A stretch of DNA of 64,000 bases from Flavobacteriaceae bacterium (GCA_026710085.1 JAPORT010000005.1:47980-111979), one strand, 5' to 3'; shown: positions 24,912-33,967, numbered from the stretch's first letter. Notes: generated by a model from the letters alone, not told the origin. Numbers and translations are program-made.

Positions 24912-27143
24912 CTAATTTGCCGTTTGACTCAAAAAGTAAAGTCTGAAGATGCGCAGATCTTCCTCCTCGTACTGATCTCCAAACTCATCCATTAACTTTT
25001 GAAAATCATCAGATTCTTCATGAATTAAAAAATCATAGAGTTGCTCTTCCTCATCTTCTTCGAACAACTCTTCAACCCAATTGAAGATATCCAATTTGTT
25101 TCCGGATTTGACGATTTTTTCCATTTCATCAATAATCTCCTCACGAGATTTTCCTTTGGCACTTGCAATTTCATCCAAAGACAGTTTTTTATCAATGCTT
25201 TGGATGATGAAGGGTTTTAAAGGGGAATTCTTTTTCTTAGATTTTATGATTAAATCATCAGGTCGAATCACATCATTTTCTTTAACATAATCACTGATGA
25301 CCTTGATAAAGGGTTGTCCAAATTTTTCAGCTTTTCCAAGACCAACTCCAGAGATCGTAAGAAGATCTTTGATCGAAATCGGATACTTGAGACACATTTC
25401 CTCCAGAGAAGATTCTTGAAAAACAGTATACGGAGGAACATTCTTTTCTCGAGCAACTTTTTTTCTTGTTTCCATCAATATTTTTAACAACAATGGATCA
25501 GAGATCATTTTTCCACTATCGGGTGACGATTGTTGTCGGTCCGCTTGGACTATTTGGGGCTCTGAAATAAAGATCTCTTTATTTTGTTTTTTGGCTTTGT
25601 TTCCTTTTTCAGTAATCTCGACCACGCCATAATTCTCGATATTCTTTTTTAAATGTTCTTTGACGATTGACTGTCTGATTAGCGATTTCCACCATTCCTC
25701 TTTCCTCTCTTTTCCAATACCAAAAAAAGAGGTCTTTTCTGTTTCATGGGATTTGATTAAAGCGTTCGTTTTTCCACTCAAAATTTTGGCCAATTCTTTG
25801 GTTTTATAATTGGCTTTGGTTTGCTCAATAACCTCGAGTAATGTTTTAAACTCTTTTTTGACTTCTATCAACTTTTTAGGAAATCGAACATTATCATCTA
25901 AATCTCCACCTGGCCCAGTTTCATTATCAAACTTTTCACCGAAATAATTCAATAAAAACTTTCTTCTTGAAATAGCTGTTTCAACATACCCAACCATTTC
26001 CTCTAGAAGATATCCATTTCTTTCCTTTTCAATGATGGTCTTAGAATCAGAAAAGGATTCTAACTTTTCAATATCCCTTTCATTAAAAAAAGCCAAACAA
26101 TGTCCTTCACCTCCATCTCTTCCAGCACGTCCTGTTTCTTGATAATAACTTTCGATATTTTTCGGAATCGAATGATGAATGACATAACGCACATCTGGTT
26201 TATCGATGCCTAATCCAAAAGCAATGGTGGCAACCATCACATCACATCGATCATTTAAAAACTTTTCCTGATGTTCTACTCTTTCTTTAGCTTTCAGACC
26301 AGCATGATAAGGAAGGGCATTGATGCCATTTTCTTGTAAGACACTAGCCACATATTCGGTATCTTTTCTTGCCAAACAATAGATGATCCCAGATTTCCTT
26401 TCTGGGGATTGTTTGATGAATCGAACAATTTCATTATTGACTTCAGCTGTTTTAGGCCTCACTTCATAATATAAATTCGAGCGATTAAACGATGCTTTAA
26501 AAACATGAGGAGCTTCCATCCTTAAATTTTTAATGATATCCTCTTGAACCTTTTTTGTGGCTGTCGCCGTTAAAGCCATCACTGGGATGTTCTCTCCTAA
26601 CAAATCAACGGTTTTTCGTATGTTTCGATATTCAGGTCGAAAATCATGACCCCATTCAGAAATACAATGGGCTTCATCAATGGCCACAAAAGAGACATCA
26701 AGTTTTTTGAATTCTTCAAGATTTGATTCTTTAGAAAATGATTCAGGAGCGACATACAACAATTTGGTTTTACTTTCTTTTAAGTCCTTTAACACTTGAT
26801 CTCGATCTTTTTTCGAAAGTGTCGAATTCATCACATGAGCAACACTATCATCTTGGGCATTTCCTCGAATAGCATCCACCTGATTTTTCATCAATGCAAT
26901 CAAAGGCGAGATGACAAAAGCTACTTTCCTTTCAGTCAAAATGGCCGGTAACTGGTAACAAAGAGACTTCCCACCACCAGTAGGCATAATCACAAAAACA
27001 TCATGACCTTTTAAAAGACTGTTGATAACGTTTCCTTGATTAAATTTTTGCTTGTCTGTTTGGTAAGATTTAAACCTTTCAAAACCAAAATGTTTCTTTA
27101 ACTCTCTGCGAAGGACGATTTTTGAGCGGTCAGGTGAACCCAT
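24912..27143 (-). CDS. recQ: ATP-dependent DNA helicase RecQ, second copy without DarT domain
   Basis: 3'-5' DNA helicase of 743 residues, the normal length for Bacteroidota RecQ. Superfamily 2 motifs are intact: Walker A MPTGGGKSLC, DEAHCISEWGHDFRPEY, TATATKKVQ and QETGRAGRDGGEG. The zinc-site region reads RRKFLLNYFGEKFDNETGPG with no Cys ligands, which is usual in this phylum. An HRDC domain (VPPYTVFQESSLEEMCLKYP) and a helical tail follow. Residues after the first few match the C-terminal 740 residues of the preceding fusion gene with no difference seen. It starts 26 bases after that gene's stop, so it is probably translated from the same transcript. Confidence 0.9.
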   Translation of the reverse strand: MGSPDRSKIVLRRELKKHFGFERFKSYQTDKQKFNQGNVINSLLKGHDVFVIMPTGGGKSLCYQLPAILTERKVAFVISPLIALMKNQVDAIRGNAQDDSVAHVMNSTLSKKDRDQVLKDLKESKTKLLYVAPESFSKESNLEEFKKLDVSFVAIDEAHCISEWGHDFRPEYRNIRKTVDLLGENIPVMALTATATKKVQEDIIKNLRMEAPHVFKASFNRSNLYYEVRPKTAEVNNEIVRFIKQSPERKSGIIYCLARKDTEYVASVLQENGINALPYHAGLKAKERVEHQEKFLNDRCDVMVATIAFGLGIDKPDVRYVIHHSIPKNIESYYQETGRAGRDGGEGHCLAFFNERDIEKLESFSDSKTIIEKERNGYLLEEMVGYVETAISRRKFLLNYFGEKFDNETGPGGDLDDNVRFPKKLIEVKKEFKTLLEVIEQTKANYKTKELAKILSGKTNALIKSHETEKTSFFGIGKERKEEWWKSLIRQSIVKEHLKKNIENYGVVEITEKGNKAKKQNKEIFISEPQIVQADRQQSSPDSGKMISDPLLLKILMETRKKVAREKNVPPYTVFQESSLEEMCLKYPISIKDLLTISGVGLGKAEKFGQPFIKVISDYVKENDVIRPDDLIIKSKKKNSPLKPFIIQSIDKKLSLDEIASAKGKSREEIIDEMEKIVKSGNKLDIFNWVEELFEEDEEEQLYDFLIHEESDDFQKLMDEFGDQYEEEDLRIFRLYFLSQTAN
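24914..27138. repeat. 2,225-bp direct repeat, left copy
   Basis: Left unit of a tandem duplication covering nearly all of the RecQ coding sequence. It matches 27172-29396 at a constant offset of 2,258 bases. By eye I see no differences, and the two translations are identical, which points to a very recent duplication or ongoing gene conversion. A 33-base junction separates the units. Confidence 0.93.
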
Positions 27144-27169
27144 AGTAGCTTTTGCTTCCTTGTCTTATT

Positions 27170-30100
27170 TCAATTTGCCGTTTGACTCAAAAAGTAAAGT
27201 CTGAAGATGCGCAGATCTTCCTCCTCGTACTGATCTCCAAACTCATCCATTAACTTTTGAAAATCATCAGATTCTTCATGAATTAAAAAATCATAGAGTT
27301 GCTCTTCCTCATCTTCTTCGAACAACTCTTCAACCCAATTGAAGATATCCAATTTGTTTCCGGATTTGACGATTTTTTCCATTTCATCAATAATCTCCTC
27401 ACGAGATTTTCCTTTGGCACTTGCAATTTCATCCAAAGACAGTTTTTTATCAATGCTTTGGATGATGAAGGGTTTTAAAGGGGAATTCTTTTTCTTAGAT
27501 TTTATGATTAAATCATCAGGTCGAATCACATCATTTTCTTTAACATAATCACTGATGACCTTGATAAAGGGTTGTCCAAATTTTTCAGCTTTTCCAAGAC
27601 CAACTCCAGAGATCGTAAGAAGATCTTTGATCGAAATCGGATACTTGAGACACATTTCCTCCAGAGAAGATTCTTGAAAAACAGTATACGGAGGAACATT
27701 CTTTTCTCGAGCAACTTTTTTTCTTGTTTCCATCAATATTTTTAACAACAATGGATCAGAGATCATTTTTCCACTATCGGGTGACGATTGTTGTCGGTCC
27801 GCTTGGACTATTTGGGGCTCTGAAATAAAGATCTCTTTATTTTGTTTTTTGGCTTTGTTTCCTTTTTCAGTAATCTCGACCACGCCATAATTCTCGATAT
27901 TCTTTTTTAAATGTTCTTTGACGATTGACTGTCTGATTAGCGATTTCCACCATTCCTCTTTCCTCTCTTTTCCAATACCAAAAAAAGAGGTCTTTTCTGT
28001 TTCATGGGATTTGATTAAAGCGTTCGTTTTTCCACTCAAAATTTTGGCCAATTCTTTGGTTTTATAATTGGCTTTGGTTTGCTCAATAACCTCGAGTAAT
28101 GTTTTAAACTCTTTTTTGACTTCTATCAACTTTTTAGGAAATCGAACATTATCATCTAAATCTCCACCTGGCCCAGTTTCATTATCAAACTTTTCACCGA
28201 AATAATTCAATAAAAACTTTCTTCTTGAAATAGCTGTTTCAACATACCCAACCATTTCCTCTAGAAGATATCCATTTCTTTCCTTTTCAATGATGGTCTT
28301 AGAATCAGAAAAGGATTCTAACTTTTCAATATCCCTTTCATTAAAAAAAGCCAAACAATGTCCTTCACCTCCATCTCTTCCAGCACGTCCTGTTTCTTGA
28401 TAATAACTTTCGATATTTTTCGGAATCGAATGATGAATGACATAACGCACATCTGGTTTATCGATGCCTAATCCAAAAGCAATGGTGGCAACCATCACAT
28501 CACATCGATCATTTAAAAACTTTTCCTGATGTTCTACTCTTTCTTTAGCTTTCAGACCAGCATGATAAGGAAGGGCATTGATGCCATTTTCTTGTAAGAC
28601 ACTAGCCACATATTCGGTATCTTTTCTTGCCAAACAATAGATGATCCCAGATTTCCTTTCTGGGGATTGTTTGATGAATCGAACAATTTCATTATTGACT
28701 TCAGCTGTTTTAGGCCTCACTTCATAATATAAATTCGAGCGATTAAACGATGCTTTAAAAACATGAGGAGCTTCCATCCTTAAATTTTTAATGATATCCT
28801 CTTGAACCTTTTTTGTGGCTGTCGCCGTTAAAGCCATCACTGGGATGTTCTCTCCTAACAAATCAACGGTTTTTCGTATGTTTCGATATTCAGGTCGAAA
28901 ATCATGACCCCATTCAGAAATACAATGGGCTTCATCAATGGCCACAAAAGAGACATCAAGTTTTTTGAATTCTTCAAGATTTGATTCTTTAGAAAATGAT
29001 TCAGGAGCGACATACAACAATTTGGTTTTACTTTCTTTTAAGTCCTTTAACACTTGATCTCGATCTTTTTTCGAAAGTGTCGAATTCATCACATGAGCAA
29101 CACTATCATCTTGGGCATTTCCTCGAATAGCATCCACCTGATTTTTCATCAATGCAATCAAAGGCGAGATGACAAAAGCTACTTTCCTTTCAGTCAAAAT
29201 GGCCGGTAACTGGTAACAAAGAGACTTCCCACCACCAGTAGGCATAATCACAAAAACATCATGACCTTTTAAAAGACTGTTGATAACGTTTCCTTGATTA
29301 AATTTTTGCTTGTCTGTTTGGTAAGATTTAAACCTTTCAAAACCAAAATGTTTCTTTAACTCTCTGCGAAGGACGATTTTTGAGCGGTCAGGTGAAAATA
29401 TTTCTTTATCCACTTTAAACTGGCGCGTATCGTGAGAATGCATAGCAGCTTTTGCTTCCTCCATCTTTTCTTTTATTTGATCTTGATTTTTTTCGCAATC
29501 GTCTTTCTTCAAAGGACCATCGATTTTTGATCGGTCAGGTGAAAATATTTCTTTATCCACTTTAAACAGGCGCGTATCGTGAGAATGCATAGTAGCTTTT
29601 ACTTCCTCCATCTTTTCTTTTGATTCAAAACAAACCTCAAGGATACTCTCTAGAGGAATGCTATCTTTTACTAAAATTTCCGCTTGAACACATGTTGGGT
29701 ATTTTGGAAGGAGTTGAGTGTCTCTAGTCACGACATTTAGTGTTCCATAGGAGTTAGTTATGTCAAGTTTCTGTTTAAAAAGCTTTTTGAATTGACTCAA
29801 ATCACCTGAAATACCATCTTGTAATTTCACAGTATGAGCAGCATTGTGATAGGAGAACCTAGTTTCACGATCATAAATATGTTTCAGATCAATTTTTAAA
29901 ACACACCAATTTCTATCCTTGTAATCTCGTCTTTTTGCCTTAAACATTTCTGTGTTTGGACCTGAAAGAGATAGATTGATGTATTGTTTTATATCATCGT
30001 ATCTGTTCGGATCAATAATATCAAAAGCCAAATCGTTAGACTCCAATATTTTCCTACTCATTAATTCTCTATTTTCAAGAATACTAGATAAGTTGGAAGT

Positions 30101-30175
30101 TGTGGTAAAATGAATGAGATACTCGATACCTCTTTTTTCTATTACATCCTGAAACTTTTTATGATCTTTATTCAA
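27170..30175 (-). CDS. DarT-like DNA ADP-ribosyltransferase fused to RecQ helicase
   Basis: Protein of 1001 residues. Residues ~12-185 match DarT/DUF4433, NAD-dependent enzymes that ADP-ribosylate thymidine in single-stranded DNA. Visible are IEYLIHFTTTSNLSSIL (H22), NRYDDIKQYINLSLSGPN (R58), RFSYHNAAHTV and PTCVQAEILV (E166), at the positions of the DarT NAD-binding and catalytic residues. Residues ~186-267 are a linker with a 33-residue segment present twice. A full RecQ follows (Walker A K317, DEAH 414-417, HRDC, tail). Fusion to RecQ, with no DarG antitoxin gene beside it, is unusual. The activity could mark, repair or regulate DNA during unwinding, or act in phage defence; this is inference. 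Confidence 0.85.
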   Translation of the reverse strand: MNKDHKKFQDVIEKRGIEYLIHFTTTSNLSSILENRELMSRKILESNDLAFDIIDPNRYDDIKQYINLSLSGPNTEMFKAKRRDYKDRNWCVLKIDLKHIYDRETRFSYHNAAHTVKLQDGISGDLSQFKKLFKQKLDITNSYGTLNVVTRDTQLLPKYPTCVQAEILVKDSIPLESILEVCFESKEKMEEVKATMHSHDTRLFKVDKEIFSPDRSKIDGPLKKDDCEKNQDQIKEKMEEAKAAMHSHDTRQFKVDKEIFSPDRSKIVLRRELKKHFGFERFKSYQTDKQKFNQGNVINSLLKGHDVFVIMPTGGGKSLCYQLPAILTERKVAFVISPLIALMKNQVDAIRGNAQDDSVAHVMNSTLSKKDRDQVLKDLKESKTKLLYVAPESFSKESNLEEFKKLDVSFVAIDEAHCISEWGHDFRPEYRNIRKTVDLLGENIPVMALTATATKKVQEDIIKNLRMEAPHVFKASFNRSNLYYEVRPKTAEVNNEIVRFIKQSPERKSGIIYCLARKDTEYVASVLQENGINALPYHAGLKAKERVEHQEKFLNDRCDVMVATIAFGLGIDKPDVRYVIHHSIPKNIESYYQETGRAGRDGGEGHCLAFFNERDIEKLESFSDSKTIIEKERNGYLLEEMVGYVETAISRRKFLLNYFGEKFDNETGPGGDLDDNVRFPKKLIEVKKEFKTLLEVIEQTKANYKTKELAKILSGKTNALIKSHETEKTSFFGIGKERKEEWWKSLIRQSIVKEHLKKNIENYGVVEITEKGNKAKKQNKEIFISEPQIVQADRQQSSPDSGKMISDPLLLKILMETRKKVAREKNVPPYTVFQESSLEEMCLKYPISIKDLLTISGVGLGKAEKFGQPFIKVISDYVKENDVIRPDDLIIKSKKKNSPLKPFIIQSIDKKLSLDEIASAKGKSREEIIDEMEKIVKSGNKLDIFNWVEELFEEDEEEQLYDFLIHEESDDFQKLMDEFGDQYEEEDLRIFRLYFLSQTAN
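27172..29396. repeat. 2,225-bp direct repeat, right copy
   Basis: Right unit of the tandem duplication, forming the RecQ part of the DarT-RecQ fusion gene. Its far edge falls within the linker repeat, just after the codons for SPDRSKI, where the left copy instead runs into a short piece of the same linker repeat (27139-27160). Confidence 0.93.
29375..29474. repeat. 100-bp linker repeat, copy A
   Basis: Direct repeat inside the fusion gene that differs from 29522-29621 at 4 of 100 positions by eye (period 147 bases, in frame). It encodes K235-I267 of the linker, including MHSHDTRQFKVDKEIF. A partial third copy lies in the junction at 27139-27160. Confidence 0.9.
29522..29621. repeat. 100-bp linker repeat, copy B
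   Basis: Partner of the repeat at 29375-29474, encoding K186-I218 of the linker, including MHSHDTRLFKVDKEIF. It directly follows the DarT domain. These short repeats are likely substrates for the recombination that duplicated recQ. Confidence 0.9.
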
Positions 30176-30271
30176 ACTACAAATATCAACCTTGAACTCC
30201 CTCTATAAACCACGCTAAATATACTAATTTTGAGAATTGTTTTACAATGAAACTGATTTTTATTTATTGAT

Positions 30272-31243
30272 TTGGATTTAAACAACATCGATACAATTGT
30301 TTCGATTGCTCGAGAATGTCTCCAAATACAATCCAAAGCCATTTCAACTTTGGCAGAAGCTTTGGATAAACATTTCTACGAACTCATTATAAAAATACAT
30401 CATGCCAAAGAAAATATTTTTTTTACTGGTATTGGCAAAAGTGGACTGATTTCTCAAAAAATTGTAGCTACATTAAATTCTATTGGCATCCGGGCCTTTT
30501 TTTTAAATGCTGTTGATGCGTTACATGGCGATATTGGAAAAGTAAAATCCAATGACATCGTTATTTGTATTTCAAAAAGTGGAAACACTCCAGAATTAGT
30601 GACTTTAACAAAACATCTTCAAAACTTTGATGTACTCCTTTCCGCCTGGACAAGTGACAATCATTCACGACTAGCCAAATTAGTCGATATCCATATCCAG
30701 ACACCCATTGAAAATGAAGTATCCGAAGATAATTTGATTCCTACTACAAGTACTGCTCTGCAACTATGTTTAGGGGATGCTCTAGCTGTTTGTTTATTAG
30801 AATTGAAAAACTTTAGATTAGACCACTTGGCTTTATTTCATCCTAGTGGTCAAATAGGAAAACAATTGACATTGACCATTGGACAAATGATTTCTGAAAG
30901 GGATCCATCTAGTGTAAAGCCGAAAACCCCATTAAAACATGTCATTATTGAAATTTCTAAAAAAAGATTGGGGGCGACAGTGGTCATCAATCATTCAAAG
31001 ATTGTTGGCATCATCACTGACGGCGATATTCGAAGAACAATGGAGCACCATGATTCTTTAATTGGTTTGAATGCCCAAGATATCATGACATTAAATCCAA
31101 TCATGATGCATCAAAATACGTTGGCTAAAGATGCCCTGATCGAAATGAAAAAGAAAAAAATCAATCAATTGATTGTTCACAATGATCGATTAATCTCCAT
31201 TGGATTACTTCATATTATGGATTTTATTAAAGAAGGTCTTTAA
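30272..31243 (+). CDS. kdsD: Arabinose-5-phosphate isomerase (KpsF/GutQ family)
   Basis: Converts ribulose-5-phosphate to arabinose-5-phosphate, the first step to the KDO sugar of LPS. It has 323 residues from a TTG start at 30272: a SIS domain (FTGIGKSGLISQKIVATLNS, ISKSGNTPELV, LGDALAVCLLE) and two C-terminal CBS domains (GATVVINHSKIVGIITDGDI, MTLNPIMM). It is divergent from the DarT-RecQ gene with 96 bases between starts and leads a kdsD-tatC-lptB run with very short gaps. Confidence 0.93.
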   Translation: MDLNNIDTIVSIARECLQIQSKAISTLAEALDKHFYELIIKIHHAKENIFFTGIGKSGLISQKIVATLNSIGIRAFFLNAVDALHGDIGKVKSNDIVICISKSGNTPELVTLTKHLQNFDVLLSAWTSDNHSRLAKLVDIHIQTPIENEVSEDNLIPTTSTALQLCLGDALAVCLLELKNFRLDHLALFHPSGQIGKQLTLTIGQMISERDPSSVKPKTPLKHVIIEISKKRLGATVVINHSKIVGIITDGDIRRTMEHHDSLIGLNAQDIMTLNPIMMHQNTLAKDALIEMKKKKINQLIVHNDRLISIGLLHIMDFIKEGL

Positions 31244-31246
31244 ATC

Positions 31247-32086
31247 ATGTCTCCAAAAAAAGAGATGTCTTTTTTAGATCATCTCGAAGAATTACGTTGG
31301 CATTTAATTCGATCAGTCATTGCCATTGTACTAGTGGGGGTTGTAGCCTTTATTTTTAAAGATTTTATTTTCGATAAAATCCTTTTTGGACCCAAAGACA
31401 AATCATTCATTACATATCGCTTTTTATGTGAAGTAGCACAATTATTTGGAACCAATAGTCATTTTTGTGGAGGTGAACTACCCTTTCGAATTCAATCACG
31501 TACTGTAGCAGGTCAATTTTCTGCTCATATGTGGACTTCTATATTGGCTGGTTTCATTCTCGCCTTTCCATATGTGCTCTATCAATTTTGGAGCTTTGTG
31601 AGTCCCGGTTTGTATGAAAAGGAACGTTCAACAGCTAGGGGGTTTATTTTTGTTGCATCAAGTCTATTCTTCCTTGGTGTCGTTTTTGGTTATTATTTGG
31701 TAACTCCCCTCTCAATTAATTTTTTAGGAAATTATTCGGTCAGTGATCAAATTCATAACGATTTTGATATTTCGAGTTACATAGGTCTTTTGAGAGCATC
31801 AGTGCTCGCCACTGGAATCATGTTTGAGCTACCAATCATTATTTACTTTTTAACTAAAATTGGGCTCGTAACACCTAAGATATTAGCAAAAAATAGAAAA
31901 CTAGCATTAGTGATTGTACTGAGTATTTCGGCAATCATTACCCCTCCAGATATTGCATCTCAAATCATTGTCAGCATTCCCATCATCGTGCTTTACGAAG
32001 TCAGTATCTTTATCTCGAAATTTGTAACCAAATCACAGCAAAAAAAAGATACCAAAGAAAAATCTCCCTTGGAAAAAATAAAATAA
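31247..32086 (+). CDS. tatC: Twin-arginine translocase subunit TatC
   Basis: Polytopic inner-membrane core of the Tat system, which exports folded proteins. The N-terminal signature MSFLDHLEELRWHLIRS and the segment PYVLYQFWSFVSPGLYEKE are typical; six membrane helices are visible over 279 residues, including the acidic residue in TGIMFELPIIIYFL. It starts 3 bases after the kdsD stop. No tatA gene is in the window. Confidence 0.95.
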   Translation: MSPKKEMSFLDHLEELRWHLIRSVIAIVLVGVVAFIFKDFIFDKILFGPKDKSFITYRFLCEVAQLFGTNSHFCGGELPFRIQSRTVAGQFSAHMWTSILAGFILAFPYVLYQFWSFVSPGLYEKERSTARGFIFVASSLFFLGVVFGYYLVTPLSINFLGNYSVSDQIHNDFDISSYIGLLRASVLATGIMFELPIIIYFLTKIGLVTPKILAKNRKLALVIVLSISAIITPPDIASQIIVSIPIIVLYEVSIFISKFVTKSQQKKDTKEKSPLEKIK

Positions 32087-32102
32087 ACATTAAATAGTCG
32101 TT

Positions 32103-32861
32103 TTGAAACTTAGTGCCGTAAATATTGAAAAGTCTTATCGCAATAAAAAAGTTGTCAAAAGTATTTCCATCGAAGTTTCTCAAGGTGAGATCGTTGGATT
32201 ATTAGGTCCCAATGGAGCGGGTAAAACCACATCATTTTATATGATTGTGGGGTTGATTAAGCCACAGAAGGGCAATATTTTCATCGATCAACTCGAAATC
32301 ACAAAAGATCCAATGTACAAAAGAGCTCAAAAAGGAATTGGGTATTTAGCTCAAGAAGCGTCGATTTTTAGAAAACTCAGCGTTGAAGATAATCTATTAA
32401 GTGTCTTACAAATGACTCGACTTTCAAAAACAGATCAAAAAAAGAAAATGGAATCTCTACTAAAAGAATTTAATATCGAGGCCATTAGAAAAAACAGAGG
32501 TGACTTGTTATCAGGGGGAGAACGTCGAAGAACAGAAATAGCTAGAGCATTGGCCCGAGATCCAAAATTTGTTTTACTTGATGAGCCTTTTGCCGGTGTG
32601 GATCCAATAGCTGTTAAAGATATTCAAGATATCATTTTTGTGTTAAAACAAAAAAATATTGGAGTGCTCATAACCGACCATAATGTTCATGAGACGTTAG
32701 CGATAACCGATCGAACTTACATTATGTCACAAGGCGATATACTGCGTCAAGGGACACCAAAAGTCCTCGCAGAAGACAAAGTTGTTCGAGAAACCTACTT
32801 AGGTAAAGATTTTGTTCTTATCGAAAAAAAACCGTCAAAAAAAGACTCCAATAATTCATAA
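32103..32861 (+). CDS. lptB: LPS export ABC transporter ATPase LptB
   Basis: ATPase (252 residues) that drives LPS extraction by the LptBFG complex. Motifs: Walker A GPNGAGKTT, signature LSGGERRRTEIARALA, Walker B LLDEPFAGVDP and the switch His in ITDHNV. The ERRRTEIARAL signature with PFAGVDP identifies LptB within the ABC group. TTG 32103 is the likely start, 16 bases after tatC. It works in the same pathway as the KDO route served by kdsD. Confidence 0.95.
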   Translation: MKLSAVNIEKSYRNKKVVKSISIEVSQGEIVGLLGPNGAGKTTSFYMIVGLIKPQKGNIFIDQLEITKDPMYKRAQKGIGYLAQEASIFRKLSVEDNLLSVLQMTRLSKTDQKKKMESLLKEFNIEAIRKNRGDLLSGGERRRTEIARALARDPKFVLLDEPFAGVDPIAVKDIQDIIFVLKQKNIGVLITDHNVHETLAITDRTYIMSQGDILRQGTPKVLAEDKVVRETYLGKDFVLIEKKPSKKDSNNS

Positions 32862-32906
32862 AAGTTATCGATCAGAAACTTTAATAGTTTGAATCATCAA
32901 ATTATT

Positions 32907-33842
32907 TTAATGATTGGGTAATTCTTGGAGATAACGCTCCGCATCTAATGCAGCCATACAACCCGTTCCAGCAGCTGTGACAGCTTGTCGGTAAAGATGA
33001 TCTTGAACATCGCCGGAAGCAAAAACCCCAGGTAAGTTTGTTTTGGTTGTTTTTCCATTTGTAATGATGTATCCTGTTTGGTCCATGATCAATTGACCTT
33101 CAAATAACTTGGTATTTGGGGTATGTCCAATTGCTATAAATAAACCTTCAATCGCTAATTGTGATTTTTCATTACTTTGGTTATGGACGATTTCCAGACC
33201 TTCGACAACATTTTGTCCTAAAACTTGAGATACTTCATGATGGTATTTGATTTCTATATTTTCCAATGAATGGACTCGATGTATCATTGCTTTAGATGCT
33301 CTCATTTGTCCTTTGCGAACCAACATTGTCACTTTTTTGCAGATATTCGCTAAATAAGAAGCTTCTTGGCAGGCACTATCACCACCACCTACGATCGCTA
33401 CCTCTTTATTTCTATAAAAAAACCCATCACATACTGCGCATGCCGAGACTCCAGCTCCAATAAGTCGTTGCTCGCTAGGTAGATTTAAATATTTTGCGGT
33501 AGCTCCTGTACTGATAATCACTGTTTGGGTTTTTATTTGATTATCAGAGCCATCATATACCAGATGAGTGCCTCCAACTTGATTGACAAACTCCACTTTT
33601 GACACATAATCCGATTTTACAATCGTTCCAAATCGTTGGGCTTGTTCTTTAAGTTCATCCATCATTTGTGGTCCTAAGATCCCTTTTGGATAGCCAGGAA
33701 AATTATCCACATCTGTTGTCGTCGTTAGCTGTCCACCAGGTTCAAGTCCTGCATATAAAATAGGCTCCAAGTCAGCTCTTGCAGCATATATTGCAGCGGT
33801 ATATCCTGCTGGACCACTGCCAATAATGATCGTTTTATGCAT
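32907..33842 (-). CDS. trxB: Thioredoxin-disulfide reductase
   Basis: NADPH-dependent flavoprotein (311 residues) that reduces thioredoxin. It has the FAD motif GSGPAGYTAAIYAARA, the redox pair CAVC in GVSACAVCDGFFYR, the NADPH motif VGGGDSACQEA and the closing FAD segment GVFASGDVQD. Upstream on the minus strand, a TAATTTTG -7-like element lies at 33865-33872. Length and motif order are typical. Confidence 0.96.
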   Translation of the reverse strand: MHKTIIIGSGPAGYTAAIYAARADLEPILYAGLEPGGQLTTTTDVDNFPGYPKGILGPQMMDELKEQAQRFGTIVKSDYVSKVEFVNQVGGTHLVYDGSDNQIKTQTVIISTGATAKYLNLPSEQRLIGAGVSACAVCDGFFYRNKEVAIVGGGDSACQEASYLANICKKVTMLVRKGQMRASKAMIHRVHSLENIEIKYHHEVSQVLGQNVVEGLEIVHNQSNEKSQLAIEGLFIAIGHTPNTKLFEGQLIMDQTGYIITNGKTTKTNLPGVFASGDVQDHLYRQAVTAAGTGCMAALDAERYLQELPNH

Positions 33843-33967
33843 GCTCTATATCGGAAAAGGAAAGCAAAATTAAATGATCTCTCAATCAAAAAGAATTTAT
33901 GGCTAATTAAATAAAATTCAAAGATTCAAGATCATATGATTATATTGCTCCATGTTAACTTATATCG

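Noticed and set aside
24912..30175. Loss of zinc-binding cysteines in both RecQ copies, considered as a defect
   Set aside because: The cysteine-free LLNYFGEKFDNETG region is the usual form in Bacteroidota RecQ, so it is not a sign of inactivation.
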